Positions 35,610 through 44,839 of a DNA stretch of 64,000 nucleotides are shown piece by piece; the stretch's first letter is position 1; every line of letters begins with the position of its first letter. The position numbers and the translations under genes are program-made. The stretch is taken from NCBI GenBank assembly GCA_017529875.1, contig JAFXNC010000035.1:1-64000 (forward strand), written 5' to 3'. This DNA comes from Ruminococcus sp. (GTDB taxonomy: Bacteria; Bacillota; Clostridia; Oscillospirales; Ruminococcaceae). Below the pieces are notes generated by a model, which had not been told where the DNA came from, ran no database searches, and saw nothing but the letters and a program-made list of their open reading frames with translations.

Positions 35610-36461
35610 TCAGAGCGGTATCAGCCGGGGCTTTCTTCCCCGGAACACCGCCGTGTACTTGAATCCCGCCTCCCGGGCGAGTTCAGCGCCGTCTTCGAGC
35701 CCCGCCCCGATATCACAGAGCCTGTGGGCGTCGGAGCCCAGAGTCAGCAGCTCGCCGCCCAGTGAGCGGTAGAGCTTCACATATTCGAGGGTGGGGAAAG
35801 TCTTTCCGTACTCCTGGCGCAGGCCGGAGGTGTTGATCTCGATGCCCTTGCCCCTTTGGATAAGTGTACAAAAAATCTCCCTGATGACTTCGCCGTAGCT
35901 GCTCATGTCCACCGGTATGCCGTACTTGCCCTCGATGTATCTCAGGGGGTAGGTCAGGTGTCCCAGAATATCGAAGTCGCAGCCCCTGCACATTTTGAGC
36001 AGCTCCGTGAAGTAGTCGGTCAGCAGGGCATCAAGCTCCTTGCTGTCCAGTTTATCGTACTCTATCCAGTAGAAGTCCGGCTTGCCCGCGTTCATGTGCA
36101 GGGAGCCGATGACGAAATCCAGCCCCGGCATTTTCGTGATCCCGGCGGCGGCTTCGGGTGCCTGGAGCGGCTGACCCAGCTCGATGCCGCAAATCAGCTC
36201 GGGATATCCCTCCGCAAGAGAGGCCGCCTCGCGGATACTCGAAACCGCATAATCCCGGGCTCCGAACATCATACTGTCCGGTTTTTGGTACTCCGGGTAT
36301 TCGGTCTCGTCCTCTCTGTACCAGTAGTTGCAGTCGCAGTGGTCGGTGAGGGCGATGTGCCCCAGCCCCAGCTCCCGGGCACGCCGAACCATGCGTTCAA
36401 CGGTGACCTCCCTGTCGGCATCAGGCGAATACGAGGAATGTGTGTGCATATCGCAAAGCAT
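35610..36461 (-). CDS. PHP-family phosphatase (histidinol-phosphatase type)
   Basis: A 283-residue PHP-domain phosphoesterase resembling HisJ/HisK histidinol phosphatases. Metal ligands appear in DMHTHSSYSPDA, IALTDHCD, IGSLHMN and LGSDAHR. Because hisB here lacks a phosphatase domain and no hisN is in the his operon, this could supply that step; other PHP substrates are possible. AGGAGG stands eight bases before the start. It is in the radA-to-tspO run, not with the his genes. Confidence 0.8.
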   Translation of the reverse strand: MLCDMHTHSSYSPDADREVTVERMVRRARELGLGHIALTDHCDCNYWYREDETEYPEYQKPDSMMFGARDYAVSSIREAASLAEGYPELICGIELGQPLQAPEAAAGITKMPGLDFVIGSLHMNAGKPDFYWIEYDKLDSKELDALLTDYFTELLKMCRGCDFDILGHLTYPLRYIEGKYGIPVDMSSYGEVIREIFCTLIQRGKGIEINTSGLRQEYGKTFPTLEYVKLYRSLGGELLTLGSDAHRLCDIGAGLEDGAELAREAGFKYTAVFRGRKPRLIPL

Positions 36462-36517
36462 AGGCTGCCCTCCTGACTACTGTACGCATTTTCGGACAGT
36501 CTTGCAAAGCTGTCCGG

Positions 36518-37447
36518 TTATTTACCCTGTTGTTCCTCCTCTGACAGAAACCTGTGCTTAAACCAGTGTCCTGTTCTTTTCAGGTCGTCGTCTGTCCAGC
36601 CGGAGAGCTTGCTGCATCCGCACTTGATAACGCCGCTCTCCTCCGGGGAGGCGGAAAAGCTCCAGCAGATGTACCCCAGGTGATACTCGTCCAGCAGGGC
36701 GAACCATGCTCTGGCGCTGACGAAGTCGAGATCGCCGTGACCGGAGGCCTCTGTGATGCTGCACTCGCTGATGAACATAGGCAGCCCGGCCTCGATGCTG
36801 CGCCTCAGCCGCTGACGGAGATTGTCGAAGTGGGTCGCGGCATAGAAGTGGAAGGCGTAAAGCAGGTTCTTGAACCCCAAAGGGTCGGCGGCGGCAAGGT
36901 CGCAGCGCTGCGACCACTCAGGGGTGCCCACGATGACCACGGAATCCGGGGCGTTGCGCCTTATTACCGGGATGACCCGGGTGGCGTACTCACGGATCTC
37001 CCCCCAGTCGGAGGTGCCGTTGGGCTCGTTGCAGATCTCATAGAGCAGGTTCGGGCAGCCTGCATAGCGCGAGGAAAGCTCGTCGAAGAACTTCACCGCC
37101 TCGTCGGCGTAGATCAGCGGGCTGAACTCCCCTAAAACGTGCCAGTCCACGATGACATAGAGCCCCAGCTCCACAGCCAGGTCGATGCCCTTGAAGACCA
37201 GGGCTTTCAGCTCCTCCTTGTCGCCGTCGGTGCAGTAGCCGTGATATTCATGGGTGTAAAGCGCCAGCCGGACGGTGTTGATATGCCACTCATCCCGGAG
37301 GGCCTCAAAAGCCTCCCGGCAGACCACATCGCTCCGCCAGGCCAAGCCGTGGGTGGAAACGCCGTAAAGGCGCACCTGCTCCCCGTGCTCCCCTAAGAGC
37401 CGCGTCCCCTCGACGCGGAGTGCGCCGTACCTTTCAACAGCAGTCAT
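36518..37447 (-). CDS. Cytoplasmic glycoside hydrolase family 5 enzyme
   Basis: A 309-residue (beta/alpha)8 glycosidase with GH5 landmarks: LYGVSTHGLAW, NTVRLALY, YVIVDWHVLGE, the acid/base Glu141 in YEICNEPNG, AFHFYAATHF and the nucleophile Glu228 in PMFISECS. The likely substrate is a beta-1,4-glucan or mannan oligosaccharide. There is no signal peptide, dockerin or carbohydrate-binding module, so the enzyme should act inside the cell on imported oligosaccharides. The ATG at 37447 is preferred over a GTG at 37456 that lies against the ribosome site. It is 22 bp after rnhA in the radA transcript. Confidence 0.88.
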   Translation of the reverse strand: MTAVERYGALRVEGTRLLGEHGEQVRLYGVSTHGLAWRSDVVCREAFEALRDEWHINTVRLALYTHEYHGYCTDGDKEELKALVFKGIDLAVELGLYVIVDWHVLGEFSPLIYADEAVKFFDELSSRYAGCPNLLYEICNEPNGTSDWGEIREYATRVIPVIRRNAPDSVVIVGTPEWSQRCDLAAADPLGFKNLLYAFHFYAATHFDNLRQRLRRSIEAGLPMFISECSITEASGHGDLDFVSARAWFALLDEYHLGYICWSFSASPEESGVIKCGCSKLSGWTDDDLKRTGHWFKHRFLSEEEQQGK

Positions 37448-37468
37448 AACAAGCACCTGCCTTTCCTT

Positions 37469-37912
37469 TTACTTCCCCTTCGCTGCCTGACTTGCGGCTA
37501 CCGCCAGCCTGTCACAGCGTTCGTTTTCGGGATGTCCCGCGTGTCCCTTGACCCAGTTGAGGTGTACGCGGTGTATCTTCATGAGCCCCAGCAGCCTCTC
37601 CCACAGGTCGGGGTTGAGGGCGGGTTTCTTGTCGGGCTTGACCCAGTTGTTTTGCTGCCACTTCACCGCCCAGCCCTTTTCAAGGGCGTCGATGATGTAC
37701 TTGGAATCCGAGAACAGCTCCACCTCGCAGGGCTCCTTGAGCGCCTCGAGACCCTTTATCACGGCGGTCAGCTCCATGCGGTTGTTGGTGGTCTGAGCCT
37801 CGCCGCCGGAAAGCTCCTTCTCATGCTCGCCGAAGCGCAGTATAGTGCCCCAGCCCCCGGGTCCGGGATTGCCGGAGCAGGCGCCGTCGGTAAAGAGGTA
37901 TACTTTCTTCAT
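37469..37912 (-). CDS. rnhA: Ribonuclease HI
   Basis: Removes RNA from RNA:DNA hybrids and R-loops. The 147-residue protein has all four acidic catalytic residues: [35 protein letters not shown] and NERCDRLA. The basic handle [11 protein letters not shown] is present. AAGGAG precedes the start. It lies 19 bp after radA. Confidence 0.96.
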   Translation of the reverse strand: MKKVYLFTDGACSGNPGPGGWGTILRFGEHEKELSGGEAQTTNNRMELTAVIKGLEALKEPCEVELFSDSKYIIDALEKGWAVKWQQNNWVKPDKKPALNPDLWERLLGLMKIHRVHLNWVKGHAGHPENERCDRLAVAASQAAKGK

Positions 37913-37931
37913 ATGGCAGGTCTCCTTATCA

Positions 37932-39311
37932 TCAGCCGCCCACGGCGTCGAAGGCCTGTCTCAGGCTCCGAACGCCGATCAGCTTTATCTTGAAACGTTT
38001 CGTGTCTATGCTTTTGAGGGACTGCGCCGGAAGTATGCAGCGCTCAAAGCCCATTCTTTCAGCCTCGCTGACCCGCTGTTCGGCGTAGCTTATGGCTCTC
38101 AGCTCACCGCCGAGACCCAGCTCCCCGAAGGCTATGGTGCGCTCGTCAACGATCTTGTCCCGGAGGCTGGAATAGAGCGCCAATGCAATGGACAGGTCGG
38201 CGGCGGGCTCGTCGAGCTTTAATCCTCCGACGACGTTTATGTACACATCCAGTCCCCCGAAGAAGAATCCCAGGCGCTTTTCGAGCACCGCGATTATCAG
38301 GTAGAGCCGGTTGTAGTCAAAGCCTGCGGCAGTCCGGCGGGGGACTGAAAACCCGCTCTTTGTGACCAGCGCCTGCACCTCCGCCAGTATGGGGCGGCTG
38401 CCCTCCATGACGCAGGCTACGCAGCAGCCGGAAACATCTGTGGGGCGCCCCGACAGCAGCAGCTCCGAGGGGTTCGGGACCTCTGCGAGGCCCTTGTCCC
38501 GCATCTCGAAGACGCCTATCTCGTTGGTGGAGCCGAAGCGGTTCTTCACGGCGCGGAGTATGCGGTAGGAGAGGTTTCGCTGCCCCTCAAAGTACAGCAC
38601 CGCGTCAACGATATGCTCCATGACCTTGGGTCCCGCGATGGCGCCGTCCTTGTTGACGTGCCCCACGATGAAGAAGGGTATCTCCTCGCTCTTGGCGGTG
38701 CGCATGAACAGGTTGGTACACTCCCTCACCTGTGTCACCGAGCCGCAGGCCGAGCTGAGCCCCTGTATGCTCATGGTCTGTATGGAGTCGATTATGACGA
38801 TCTCAGGCTTTTCTTTTATCACGGCGTCGCAGATAGCCTCGCAGTCGTTCTCGGCAAGCAGATACAGGTTTTCGGTATCCACTCCGAGGCGTGAGGCGCG
38901 GAGCTTGATCTGGCGGGCGCTTTCCTCGCCGGAGACATAGAGTATGGTGTGATCCTCCCCGAGGAAATTGCATATTTGCAGCAGCAGCGTGGATTTGCCT
39001 ATGCCCGGCTCACCGCCCAGCAGTACCAGGCTGCCCCGAACAAGTCCGCCGCCCAGCACCCGGTCAAGCTCGCTGAGCCCGGTGGGATAACGCACCTCGT
39101 CGCGGCTTGCCTCGACGCTGCCGATGCCCACGATGAGCTCTGACAGGTCGCGGTTAGAGCGCTGTCTGCCCTTTGACGATGCCGCAGCAGCCGCAGGCGC
39201 CGCCGCTTCTTCAAAGGTGTTCCACTCGCCGCAGCCTGGACATCGCCCGTTCCACTTGCTGGACTCATAGCCGCACTGCGAGCAGACATATATGCTTTTG
39301 AGCTTTGCCAT
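37932..39311 (-). CDS. radA: DNA repair protein RadA (Sms)
   Basis: RecA-like ATPase that drives branch migration in recombination. The 459-residue protein has the N-terminal zinc finger (CSQCG...CPGCGEW), Walker [11 protein letters not shown], the [13 protein letters not shown] motif characteristic of RadA, and a C-terminal Lon-like domain. First gene of the radA-rnhA-GH5-PHP-DUF1294-tspO run, behind a perfect promoter. Confidence 0.97.
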   Translation of the reverse strand: MAKLKSIYVCSQCGYESSKWNGRCPGCGEWNTFEEAAAPAAAAASSKGRQRSNRDLSELIVGIGSVEASRDEVRYPTGLSELDRVLGGGLVRGSLVLLGGEPGIGKSTLLLQICNFLGEDHTILYVSGEESARQIKLRASRLGVDTENLYLLAENDCEAICDAVIKEKPEIVIIDSIQTMSIQGLSSACGSVTQVRECTNLFMRTAKSEEIPFFIVGHVNKDGAIAGPKVMEHIVDAVLYFEGQRNLSYRILRAVKNRFGSTNEIGVFEMRDKGLAEVPNPSELLLSGRPTDVSGCCVACVMEGSRPILAEVQALVTKSGFSVPRRTAAGFDYNRLYLIIAVLEKRLGFFFGGLDVYINVVGGLKLDEPAADLSIALALYSSLRDKIVDERTIAFGELGLGGELRAISYAEQRVSEAERMGFERCILPAQSLKSIDTKRFKIKLIGVRSLRQAFDAVGG

Positions 39312-39381
39312 AGTATCACTCCGCGATGTATCTTCCGGCAGATCTTCGGGCAGCCGGAGACATTTTCAGTATTACAGTGAT

Positions 39382-39410
39382 ATTATAGCATTTTTGCCGC
39401 AAATTGTCAA
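39382..39410 (-). promoter_or_regulatory. Promoter of the radA run
   Basis: Minus-strand TTGACA (39410-39405) and TATAAT (39387-39382), 17 bp apart. Confidence 0.85.
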
Positions 39411-39450
39411 AGCCTTTTTTATGTTATTATAAAAAACTTATTTGAAAGTC

Positions 39451-39479
39451 TTGATTTTTGGACAGTTCTATGTTATAAT
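39451..39479 (+). promoter_or_regulatory. Promoter of the small protein / flavin reductase unit
   Basis: TTGATT (39451-39456) and TATAAT (39474-39479), 17 bp apart, divergent from the radA promoter. Confidence 0.75.
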
Positions 39480-39570
39480 AGCGTATGTAGGAACGCTGCG
39501 GCAGTCAACACATATATATACAGACCCACCCGCCGCGAACAAAGAAAGACACCCGCAAGGAGGGAACATA

Positions 39571-39738
39571 ATGCAGAAGAAGTTTTATGTATCCGGAGGT
39601 CCCGACGGCAGCGCACCGGGCTTTGACCGCTTTTCGCGGATCAACGAGCTCAATATGCTGATCTCTCAGGGCTGGAGGATCATGGAGTTCGTCCGGGAGG
39701 ACGACAAGGAATTCTTCATCATCGAGAAGACGGTCTGA
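39571..39738 (+). CDS. Small hypothetical protein (55 residues)
   Basis: A short soluble protein starting at the ATG at 39571, with AAGGAGGG six bases upstream; longer reading frames would begin inside the promoter. The sequence ends with a pattern like DUF4177 proteins (INELNMLISQGWRIMEF, then an acidic hairpin and FFIIEK), but the match is loose. It is 39 bp before the flavin reductase gene and probably shares its transcript. Confidence 0.75.
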   Translation: MQKKFYVSGGPDGSAPGFDRFSRINELNMLISQGWRIMEFVREDDKEFFIIEKTV

Positions 39739-39777
39739 AAGGCCGAAAAAACAAATCCAGAAAAAAGGAGGATCAAT

Positions 39778-40536
39778 ATGGATACTCAGGCTCTCAACAA
39801 GATCTCATACGGCCTGTATGTGCTGACTGCCGCTGACGGCGGAAAGCTCAACGGCTGTATCATCAACACGCTGTCTCAGGTGACTGTCGATCCGCTGCGG
39901 GTCTCTGTCGCGGTGAACAAGCTCAATTTCACCTGCGATATGATCGCCTCAAGCGGACAGTTCAACGTCTCTATGCTGGACGAGAGCGCCGATTTCTCGG
40001 TATTCAAGCACTTCGGCTTTCAGAGCGGCAGGGACACCGACAAATTCGCCGGCTATGAGCACAGCACCGCCGAAAACGGCATCCCCTATCTTGCAAGGAA
40101 CACCTGCGCCTATCTTTCGGGCAAGGTCGTCCAGAGCATCGACCTGGGTACCCATATGCTCTTTATAGCCGACGTTACGGCGGCGGAGGTACTGTCCGAC
40201 AAGGCTCCCATGACCTACGCCTACTACCACGCCAACGTCAAGCCCAAGCCGGCTGCCGCCCCTGCCGCTGACAGCGGTGAGCGGTGGATCTGCAATATCT
40301 GCGGCTACATCTACGAGGGGCATCTGCCCGACGATTTCATCTGCCCCCTCTGCAAGCACGGAGCAGCGGACTTCTCCCTCATGGGAAACGGCGAGGCCGA
40401 AAAGCCCGCAGCCCCCGAGGACAGCGGCAAATGGGTCTGCGAGGTGTGCGGCTACATCTACGAAGACGGCAAGCCCCCGGAGGACTTCACCTGTCCCATC
40501 TGCGGGGTAGGCGCCGAGAATTTCAAGCCATTGTGA
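39778..40536 (+). CDS. Flavin reductase with two C-terminal rubredoxin domains
   Basis: A 252-residue fusion. Residues 1-150 are an FMN-binding split-barrel flavin reductase ([35 protein letters not shown]). Two rubredoxin domains follow, one with CNICGYIY and CPLCKHG (about 163-200) and one with CEVCGYIY and CPICGVG (about 218-252), joined by Ala/Pro-rich linkers. Known high-molecular-weight rubredoxins have one such domain and pass electrons from NAD(P)H to flavodiiron proteins for O2 or peroxide removal; that role is inferred here. The duplicated rubredoxin is unusual. AAGGAGG precedes the start. Confidence 0.9.
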   Translation: MDTQALNKISYGLYVLTAADGGKLNGCIINTLSQVTVDPLRVSVAVNKLNFTCDMIASSGQFNVSMLDESADFSVFKHFGFQSGRDTDKFAGYEHSTAENGIPYLARNTCAYLSGKVVQSIDLGTHMLFIADVTAAEVLSDKAPMTYAYYHANVKPKPAAAPAADSGERWICNICGYIYEGHLPDDFICPLCKHGAADFSLMGNGEAEKPAAPEDSGKWVCEVCGYIYEDGKPPEDFTCPICGVGAENFKPL

Positions 40537-40542
40537 TTTTTT

Positions 40543-40574
40543 GCCCGACTGCGGGAAGCGGTCGGGCTCTTTTT
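40543..40574 (+). terminator. Terminator between the flavin reductase gene and glpK
   Basis: GCCCGACTGC and GCGGTCGGGC arms followed by a T-run. The glpK ribosome site begins within a few bases of the T-run. Confidence 0.85.
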
Positions 40575-40589
40575 AAAGGAGGTCTCAAC

Positions 40590-42077
40590 GTGAAAAAGTA
40601 TATCCTCTCCCTGGATCAGGGGACAACGTCATCCCGGGCGGTGCTGTTTGAAAAAAGCGGCAAGGCGGCAGGGGTCTGCCAGATCGAGTACACCCAGATC
40701 TACCCCGGCAACGGCTGGGTGGAGCACGACGCCAACGAGATCTATTCCTCGCAGCTGGAGGCGGCTAAGGGCGTTCTTGAAAAGTGCGGCGTCAACGCTG
40801 AGGAGATCGCTGCCATAGGCATCACCAATCAGCGGGAGACCACTATCCTGTGGGACAGGACCACCGGCGAGCCGGTCTGCAACGCCATAGTATGGCAGTG
40901 CCGCAGGACTGCGGATATCTGCGAGAACTACAAGTCCCAGGGGCTGGAAAAGTTCTTCCGGGACAAGACCGGTCTGCTCATCGACCCATATTTCTCCGCC
41001 ACCAAGATCAAGTGGATACTGGACAACGTCCCGGGGGTCATGGAACGCGCCGAACAGGGGGAGATACTCTTCGGCACCGTGGACTGCTGGCTGATCTGGA
41101 AGCTCACCGGCGGCAGAGTTCACGCCACCGACATGACCAATGCCTCCCGCACCATGCTTTTCAACATCCACACCCTCCAATGGGATAAGGAGATACTCGG
41201 CCTTTTAGGCATACCCGCCTGCATACTGCCGGATGTGGTGCCCTCATCGGGCAGCATCGGCGTATGTGATGCAAGCATTTTCGGCGCGGACATACCCATT
41301 ACAGGCTGCGCCGGCGACCAGCAGGCGGCGCTGTTCGGGCAGAGATGCTTCATGACCGGCGACGTGAAGAACACCTACGGCACCGGCGGATTCCTGCTTA
41401 TCAACACCGGTGACAAGCCTGTGACCTCAAACTCCGGCCTGCTGACCACTATCGCCTGGAGCATCGGGAATGAAGTCACCTACGCTCTGGAGGGGTCGGT
41501 GTTCATCGCGGGAGCGGCGGTCAAGTGGCTCCGTGACGAGATGCAGCTCATCGACAGCGCCTCCGAGAGCGGCAAGCTGGCGGCCTCCGTGGACAGCACC
41601 GAGGGCGTGTACATAGTCCCGGCGTTTACAGGGCTGGGGGCGCCCTACTGGGAGCCCGCCGCAAGAGGCGTGATCACCGGGCTCACCAGGGCTGCGGGGC
41701 GTGCCCATATCGTCCGGGCGGTGCTTGAATCCATAGCCTATCAGACCGCCGACGTGCTCCGCGCAATGGAGCAGGATGTGGGACAGCTGGGCGCCATCCG
41801 CGTTGACGGCGGAGCCAGCGCCAACAACTTCCTGACGCAGTTCCAGGCGGACATCCTCGGCACCGAGATAATACGTCCCGAGAACGTTGAATCCACCGCC
41901 ATAGGCGCGGCATTCCTGGCGGGCATCGAGGTGGGCTTCTGGGCGGACAGGTTCGAGGTGGCGTCGCTGGGCGGCAGCTTCGAGAAGTTCTCCCCTGCCA
42001 TGTCCGAGGCCGAGCGGGAAAAGCTCATCGCCGGCTGGAAAAAGGCCGTGGCCTGCGCCATCGCATCCGTCAAGTAA
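40590..42077 (+). CDS. glpK: Glycerol kinase GlpK
   Basis: Phosphorylates glycerol to sn-glycerol-3-phosphate. The 495-residue FGGY kinase starts [19 protein letters not shown]. It has [14 protein letters not shown], the GTYGTGGF-like segment [14 protein letters not shown] and the C-terminal [16 protein letters not shown]. The start is GTG at 40590, fixed by AAAGGAGG. A terminator sits between the previous gene and this ribosome site with no room for a promoter. glpF and glpD/O were not seen nearby. Confidence 0.96.
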   Translation: MKKYILSLDQGTTSSRAVLFEKSGKAAGVCQIEYTQIYPGNGWVEHDANEIYSSQLEAAKGVLEKCGVNAEEIAAIGITNQRETTILWDRTTGEPVCNAIVWQCRRTADICENYKSQGLEKFFRDKTGLLIDPYFSATKIKWILDNVPGVMERAEQGEILFGTVDCWLIWKLTGGRVHATDMTNASRTMLFNIHTLQWDKEILGLLGIPACILPDVVPSSGSIGVCDASIFGADIPITGCAGDQQAALFGQRCFMTGDVKNTYGTGGFLLINTGDKPVTSNSGLLTTIAWSIGNEVTYALEGSVFIAGAAVKWLRDEMQLIDSASESGKLAASVDSTEGVYIVPAFTGLGAPYWEPAARGVITGLTRAAGRAHIVRAVLESIAYQTADVLRAMEQDVGQLGAIRVDGGASANNFLTQFQADILGTEIIRPENVESTAIGAAFLAGIEVGFWADRFEVASLGGSFEKFSPAMSEAEREKLIAGWKKAVACAIASVK

Positions 42078-42091
42078 ACAAGCAAGAATAA

Positions 42092-42130
42092 AGCCTGCCG
42101 TGTGAGCAACTCACGCGGCAGGCTGTTTTT
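42092..42130 (+). terminator. Terminator of glpK
   Basis: A 15-bp stem (AGCCTGCCGTGTGAG and its near-complement, loop CAA) followed by GTTTTT. Confidence 0.9.
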
Positions 42131-42147
42131 GTCTTCGGGAGACCCGG

Positions 42148-42531
42148 TCACTTGTCGGCTTCTGGGAGCACGATATCAGCGTCGGCAGCGTTCTTTCTTA
42201 CGCTCTCGATGCCGTTCTTGCAGGAGGCCTTGGAGGTGTAGCCCTCGCTGGCGCAGATGACCTGACCGTTGGTGGCCTTCAGGCGGAAACGGAACTCGCC
42301 CTTCTTGTCGGCGTACATCTCGAACTTGGGGCACTTCTCGGCGGCGAAGCCCTCAACAGTCTGATCCTCGAGGTTAGCGGCGGGAGCGTTCTTCTTTACG
42401 CTCTCACAGCCGTTCTTGCAGCTTGCCAAAGAGTTGTACACTTCTCCGCCGATGGCGATGATCTCGCCGTTGCCGGCCTTGAGAGAGAAGGTGTGTCCGG
42501 TCTTGGTTTCCTTGATTACAAATTTGCCCAT
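42148..42531 (-). CDS. DUF1508 (YegP-like) double-repeat protein
   Basis: A 127-residue protein of two similar DUF1508 repeats. Each has a KFVIK/FEMYADKKGEFRFRLKA strand, a GN/TNGxxI turn, then SLASCKNGCESVKKNA in repeat 1 and SKASCKNGIESVRKNA in repeat 2. The family is small, widespread and of unknown role. The ATG at 42531 has AAGGAC upstream; the frame continues 5' but that part lies in the promoter and leader. Own promoter. Confidence 0.9.
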   Translation of the reverse strand: MGKFVIKETKTGHTFSLKAGNGEIIAIGGEVYNSLASCKNGCESVKKNAPAANLEDQTVEGFAAEKCPKFEMYADKKGEFRFRLKATNGQVICASEGYTSKASCKNGIESVRKNAADADIVLPEADK

Positions 42532-42580
42532 AATGATTACCGTCCTTTCAAATTTGGATAGAATATTTATCTTTAATGAC

Positions 42581-42609
42581 ATTATAATATATTTTTTTCT
42601 GTTTGTCAA
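42581..42609 (-). promoter_or_regulatory. Promoter of the DUF1508 gene
   Basis: Minus-strand TTGACA (42609-42604) and TATAAT (42586-42581), 17 bp apart, exact consensus. Confidence 0.85.
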
Positions 42610-42805
42610 GAAATTTTATGGCGAATCGCCGAAAAACCGCATATTACCGCCGGGTTTATACTGTAACGATTTATTTATATCGAGTTTACAATTCGTTTAC
42701 GATATATCGTGAACCTTTTTCCTCCCCGCTGTCTCTAACATACATAAAGCAAAAACGACAGCAGATATAACGGGCTGTCAGAACAAACGGCAACAGTCAG
42801 AGCCG

Positions 42806-43072
42806 GTGGGGCTCATCCTGGGATTTATGCTTGCAAGGCGCGGCTGCTTTGACCGCTGGCGCATACTGCGCAAATCCGTCACCGACGCAGGCACGGAGAT
42901 CTGGTTCCAGGAGGGCCAGCTCACCTACCGCACCCGCAAGGGCGCCGAAAAGGCTCTTGCCCGGGCAAAGTCCCGGGGCGTATGGGCAGACCTCCGGGAG
43001 AAGGACGGCGTAGAGCTGCACACCACTCAGGAGCTGCGCATGGTCAAGGATGTTAAATTCCTCAAAGGGTAA
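42806..43072 (+). CDS. Possible small protein, function unknown
   Basis: An open frame of up to 88 residues, rich in Arg, Lys, Glu and Trp (ILRKSVTDAGTEIWFQ, TRKGAEKALARAKSRG). It could start at GTG 42806 or ATG 42827; neither has a clear ribosome site and no promoter is obvious. Codon use is like its neighbours and a hairpin follows, which favours a real gene. I do not recognise the product. Confidence 0.45.
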   Translation: MGLILGFMLARRGCFDRWRILRKSVTDAGTEIWFQEGQLTYRTRKGAEKALARAKSRGVWADLREKDGVELHTTQELRMVKDVKFLKG

Positions 43073-43096
43073 TGTCCCGTCTCCTTATAATGCCAA

Positions 43097-43140
43097 AACA
43101 GAGCAGTCCCCCTACTCAGTGAGCGGGGGGCTGCTCTGTT
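43097..43140. terminator. Hairpin after the small ORF, possible terminator
   Basis: AACAGAGCAG and CTGCTCTGTT arms, extended by CCCCC/GGGGG. The plus-strand T-run is weak (TTTAT); the minus-strand tail is TTTT. Confidence 0.55.
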
Positions 43141-43216
43141 TATCCGTCAGTATGGAGAAAATCGCCGGTGTTTTTTGTAGGTTCCTACAAAAATATCCCC
43201 CGGGTCATCAAGGCAA

Positions 43217-43245
43217 GTGACAATCGCCTCCGACTGTGATATAAT
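43217..43245 (+). promoter_or_regulatory. Promoter of the VanX-like gene
   Basis: GTGACA (43217-43222) and TATAAT (43240-43245), 17 bp apart. Confidence 0.65.
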
Positions 43246-43276
43246 GGTAGTGATAGATACGTTCAGGAGGTCAGTT

Positions 43277-43939
43277 ATGAAAGCTTATGACAACAGTCCC
43301 GAAATGAATCCCTCGGGGTTCGTGGTGCTGGCGGACGCGGTGCCGTCGGTGATACAGGAGATACGCTACCACTCCACCTACAACTTCATCGGCGAGCGCA
43401 TCGACGGCTACGAGGAGCCCTGCGCCCTGCTGACCACCGAGGCGGCAAGAGCCCTCAAAGTCGTGGCAAGCGAGCTGAACGTCCAGGGCTACCGGCTGAA
43501 GGTCTTCGACGCATACCGTCCCGCCACGGCGGTGAAACAGTTCGTGCTCTGGGGCATCGAGGACACGGATGTGCGCATGAAGCCCTATTTCTACCCGGAG
43601 CTTGAAAAGCAGGAGCTGTTCCAAAGAGGCTACATAGCCGCACGCTCCAGCCACAGCCGGGGCAGCGCCGTTGACCTGACCCTGCTTGATATGCGCACCG
43701 GTAAGGAGTTGGATATGGGCAGCCCCTTTGACCTGTTCAGCCCCATCTCCCACCCCGACTGCCGGGACATCACCGAGGAACAGTACAAGAACCGTATGCT
43801 GCTGCAAAAGTTCATGCTCCGGGGAGGCTTTGAGCCCATTGACTGCGAATGGTGGCATTTCCTGCTCCGGGACGAGCCCTACCCGAACACCTATTTTGAG
43901 TTCCCGGTGTCATCAGCCTATCTCAGGAGGCCGGGATAA
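43277..43939 (+). CDS. D-alanyl-D-alanine dipeptidase (VanX/DdpX family)
   Basis: A 220-residue zinc dipeptidase of family M15D. Zinc ligands and the catalytic base are in SSHSRGSAVDLTLLD and CEWWHFLL, with the conserved VFDAYRP arginine upstream. There is no signal peptide, so it acts in the cytoplasm. Without vanH/vanA neighbours it is more likely a D-Ala-D-Ala recycling enzyme than a glycopeptide-resistance factor. The ATG at 43277 has AGGAGG six bases upstream. Confidence 0.92.
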   Translation: MKAYDNSPEMNPSGFVVLADAVPSVIQEIRYHSTYNFIGERIDGYEEPCALLTTEAARALKVVASELNVQGYRLKVFDAYRPATAVKQFVLWGIEDTDVRMKPYFYPELEKQELFQRGYIAARSSHSRGSAVDLTLLDMRTGKELDMGSPFDLFSPISHPDCRDITEEQYKNRMLLQKFMLRGGFEPIDCEWWHFLLRDEPYPNTYFEFPVSSAYLRRPG

Positions 43940-43951
43940 ACCCAAAGCAAA

Positions 43952-43989
43952 ACTGCCGTCTGCATATCAGCAGGCGGCAGTAGTTTTTT
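43952..43989. terminator. Bidirectional terminator between convergent genes
   Basis: ACTGCCGTCTGC and GCAGGCGGCAGT arms, with TTTTTT on the plus side and TTTTGCTTT on the minus side. Confidence 0.85.
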
Positions 43990-44839
43990 ACTTGACGTCC
44001 TTCTTGTTGAACAGCTTCACAGTGCAGTACAGCAGTACAAAGACTGTGGCAGCGCCCACGGACGCAGCCGTGGTTATGGCTCCATCCTCAGTAAGATTGG
44101 AGTGGAGCAGCGAGTCGGGCATATAGTCGCCGACAGCGATCTTCTTTGTGCCCTCAAGTCCGAATATGGAGTTGATACCTGCGGAGATACCCAGGTATAC
44201 GGCACTTGTAAGACCGCCGCCGCAGACTACCGCGATGATCGTACCGGCAACATTGGAGCTGAAACCGGTGGTGAACAGCAGTATGATGCAGCACACGCCT
44301 ACGCCCAGCACCCACTTGACCGCGAATTCTATACAAGCCTCACCCATGGTGAAGACCTTATCAGGGTCTCCGTCCAGTCCGTAATAGACCAGGTCGGTAT
44401 GCAGGGAGTCGCCGATGATAAGATGTCCGATAGTATCACCGGCACAGGCAGCGATCATAAAGATCAGCGTAACTACCATGATGACGATGAACTTCGAGAT
44501 AACGGTATGGCCTCTGCTGGGGAGCTGTCCTGCGATGTTCTTGATGAAGCCGTGCTGCAGGTCTGCATAGCAGAACCACACGATGCAGAGCATGAATATT
44601 ACAAGGCAGAAGCTGTTGAGAGGCGAGGCGATGTTGTTGCCCAGGTGGTAGACGTTGTTGTATTCGCCCAGCTTTTCCAGCGCCTCGGGGTCGTTCTTGA
44701 CCAGCGCCTTGGAGATGTTGAAGATCAGCTTTTCGAGGGGGCCGTTGATGAGGTTGAAGGCTAACACGGTAATGATGCAGATCTTGAAGGAGAGTGATCT
44801 TCTCAGCCGGTAAAAGTCCATTCTGATGACATTACCCAT
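43988..44839 (-). CDS. ABC transporter permease (ABC-2 type)
   Basis: A 283-residue membrane protein with six hydrophobic segments: an N-terminal helix after a basic cytoplasmic start (MDFYRLRRSLSFK), a large outer loop with SLHTDLVYYGLDGD, and a last helix near the C-terminus. It matches the permeases of small peptide- or antibiotic-export ABC systems. The ATG at 44839 has AGGAGG eight bases upstream and overlaps the ATPase gene by 8 bp, so the two subunits are coupled. Confidence 0.85.
   Translation of the reverse strand: MGNVIRMDFYRLRRSLSFKICIITVLAFNLINGPLEKLIFNISKALVKNDPEALEKLGEYNNVYHLGNNIASPLNSFCLVIFMLCIVWFCYADLQHGFIKNIAGQLPSRGHTVISKFIVIMVVTLIFMIAACAGDTIGHLIIGDSLHTDLVYYGLDGDPDKVFTMGEACIEFAVKWVLGVGVCCIILLFTTGFSSNVAGTIIAVVCGGGLTSAVYLGISAGINSIFGLEGTKKIAVGDYMPDSLLHSNLTEDGAITTAASVGAATVFVLLYCTVKLFNKKDVK

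Noticed and set aside
39442-39570. N-terminal extension of the 55-residue protein
   Set aside because: The extended frame begins before the -35 box at 39451-39456 and covers the promoter; a strong ribosome site fixes the start at 39571.
42532-42609. N-terminal extension of the DUF1508 protein
   Set aside because: The extension overlaps the promoter at 42581-42609, and the DUF1508 repeat begins right at the ATG at 42531.
43277-43939. Vancomycin resistance determinant (vanX)
   Set aside because: The enzyme family fits, but there is no vanH, vanA/B ligase, vanY or vanRS nearby, so a housekeeping D-Ala-D-Ala dipeptidase is more likely.
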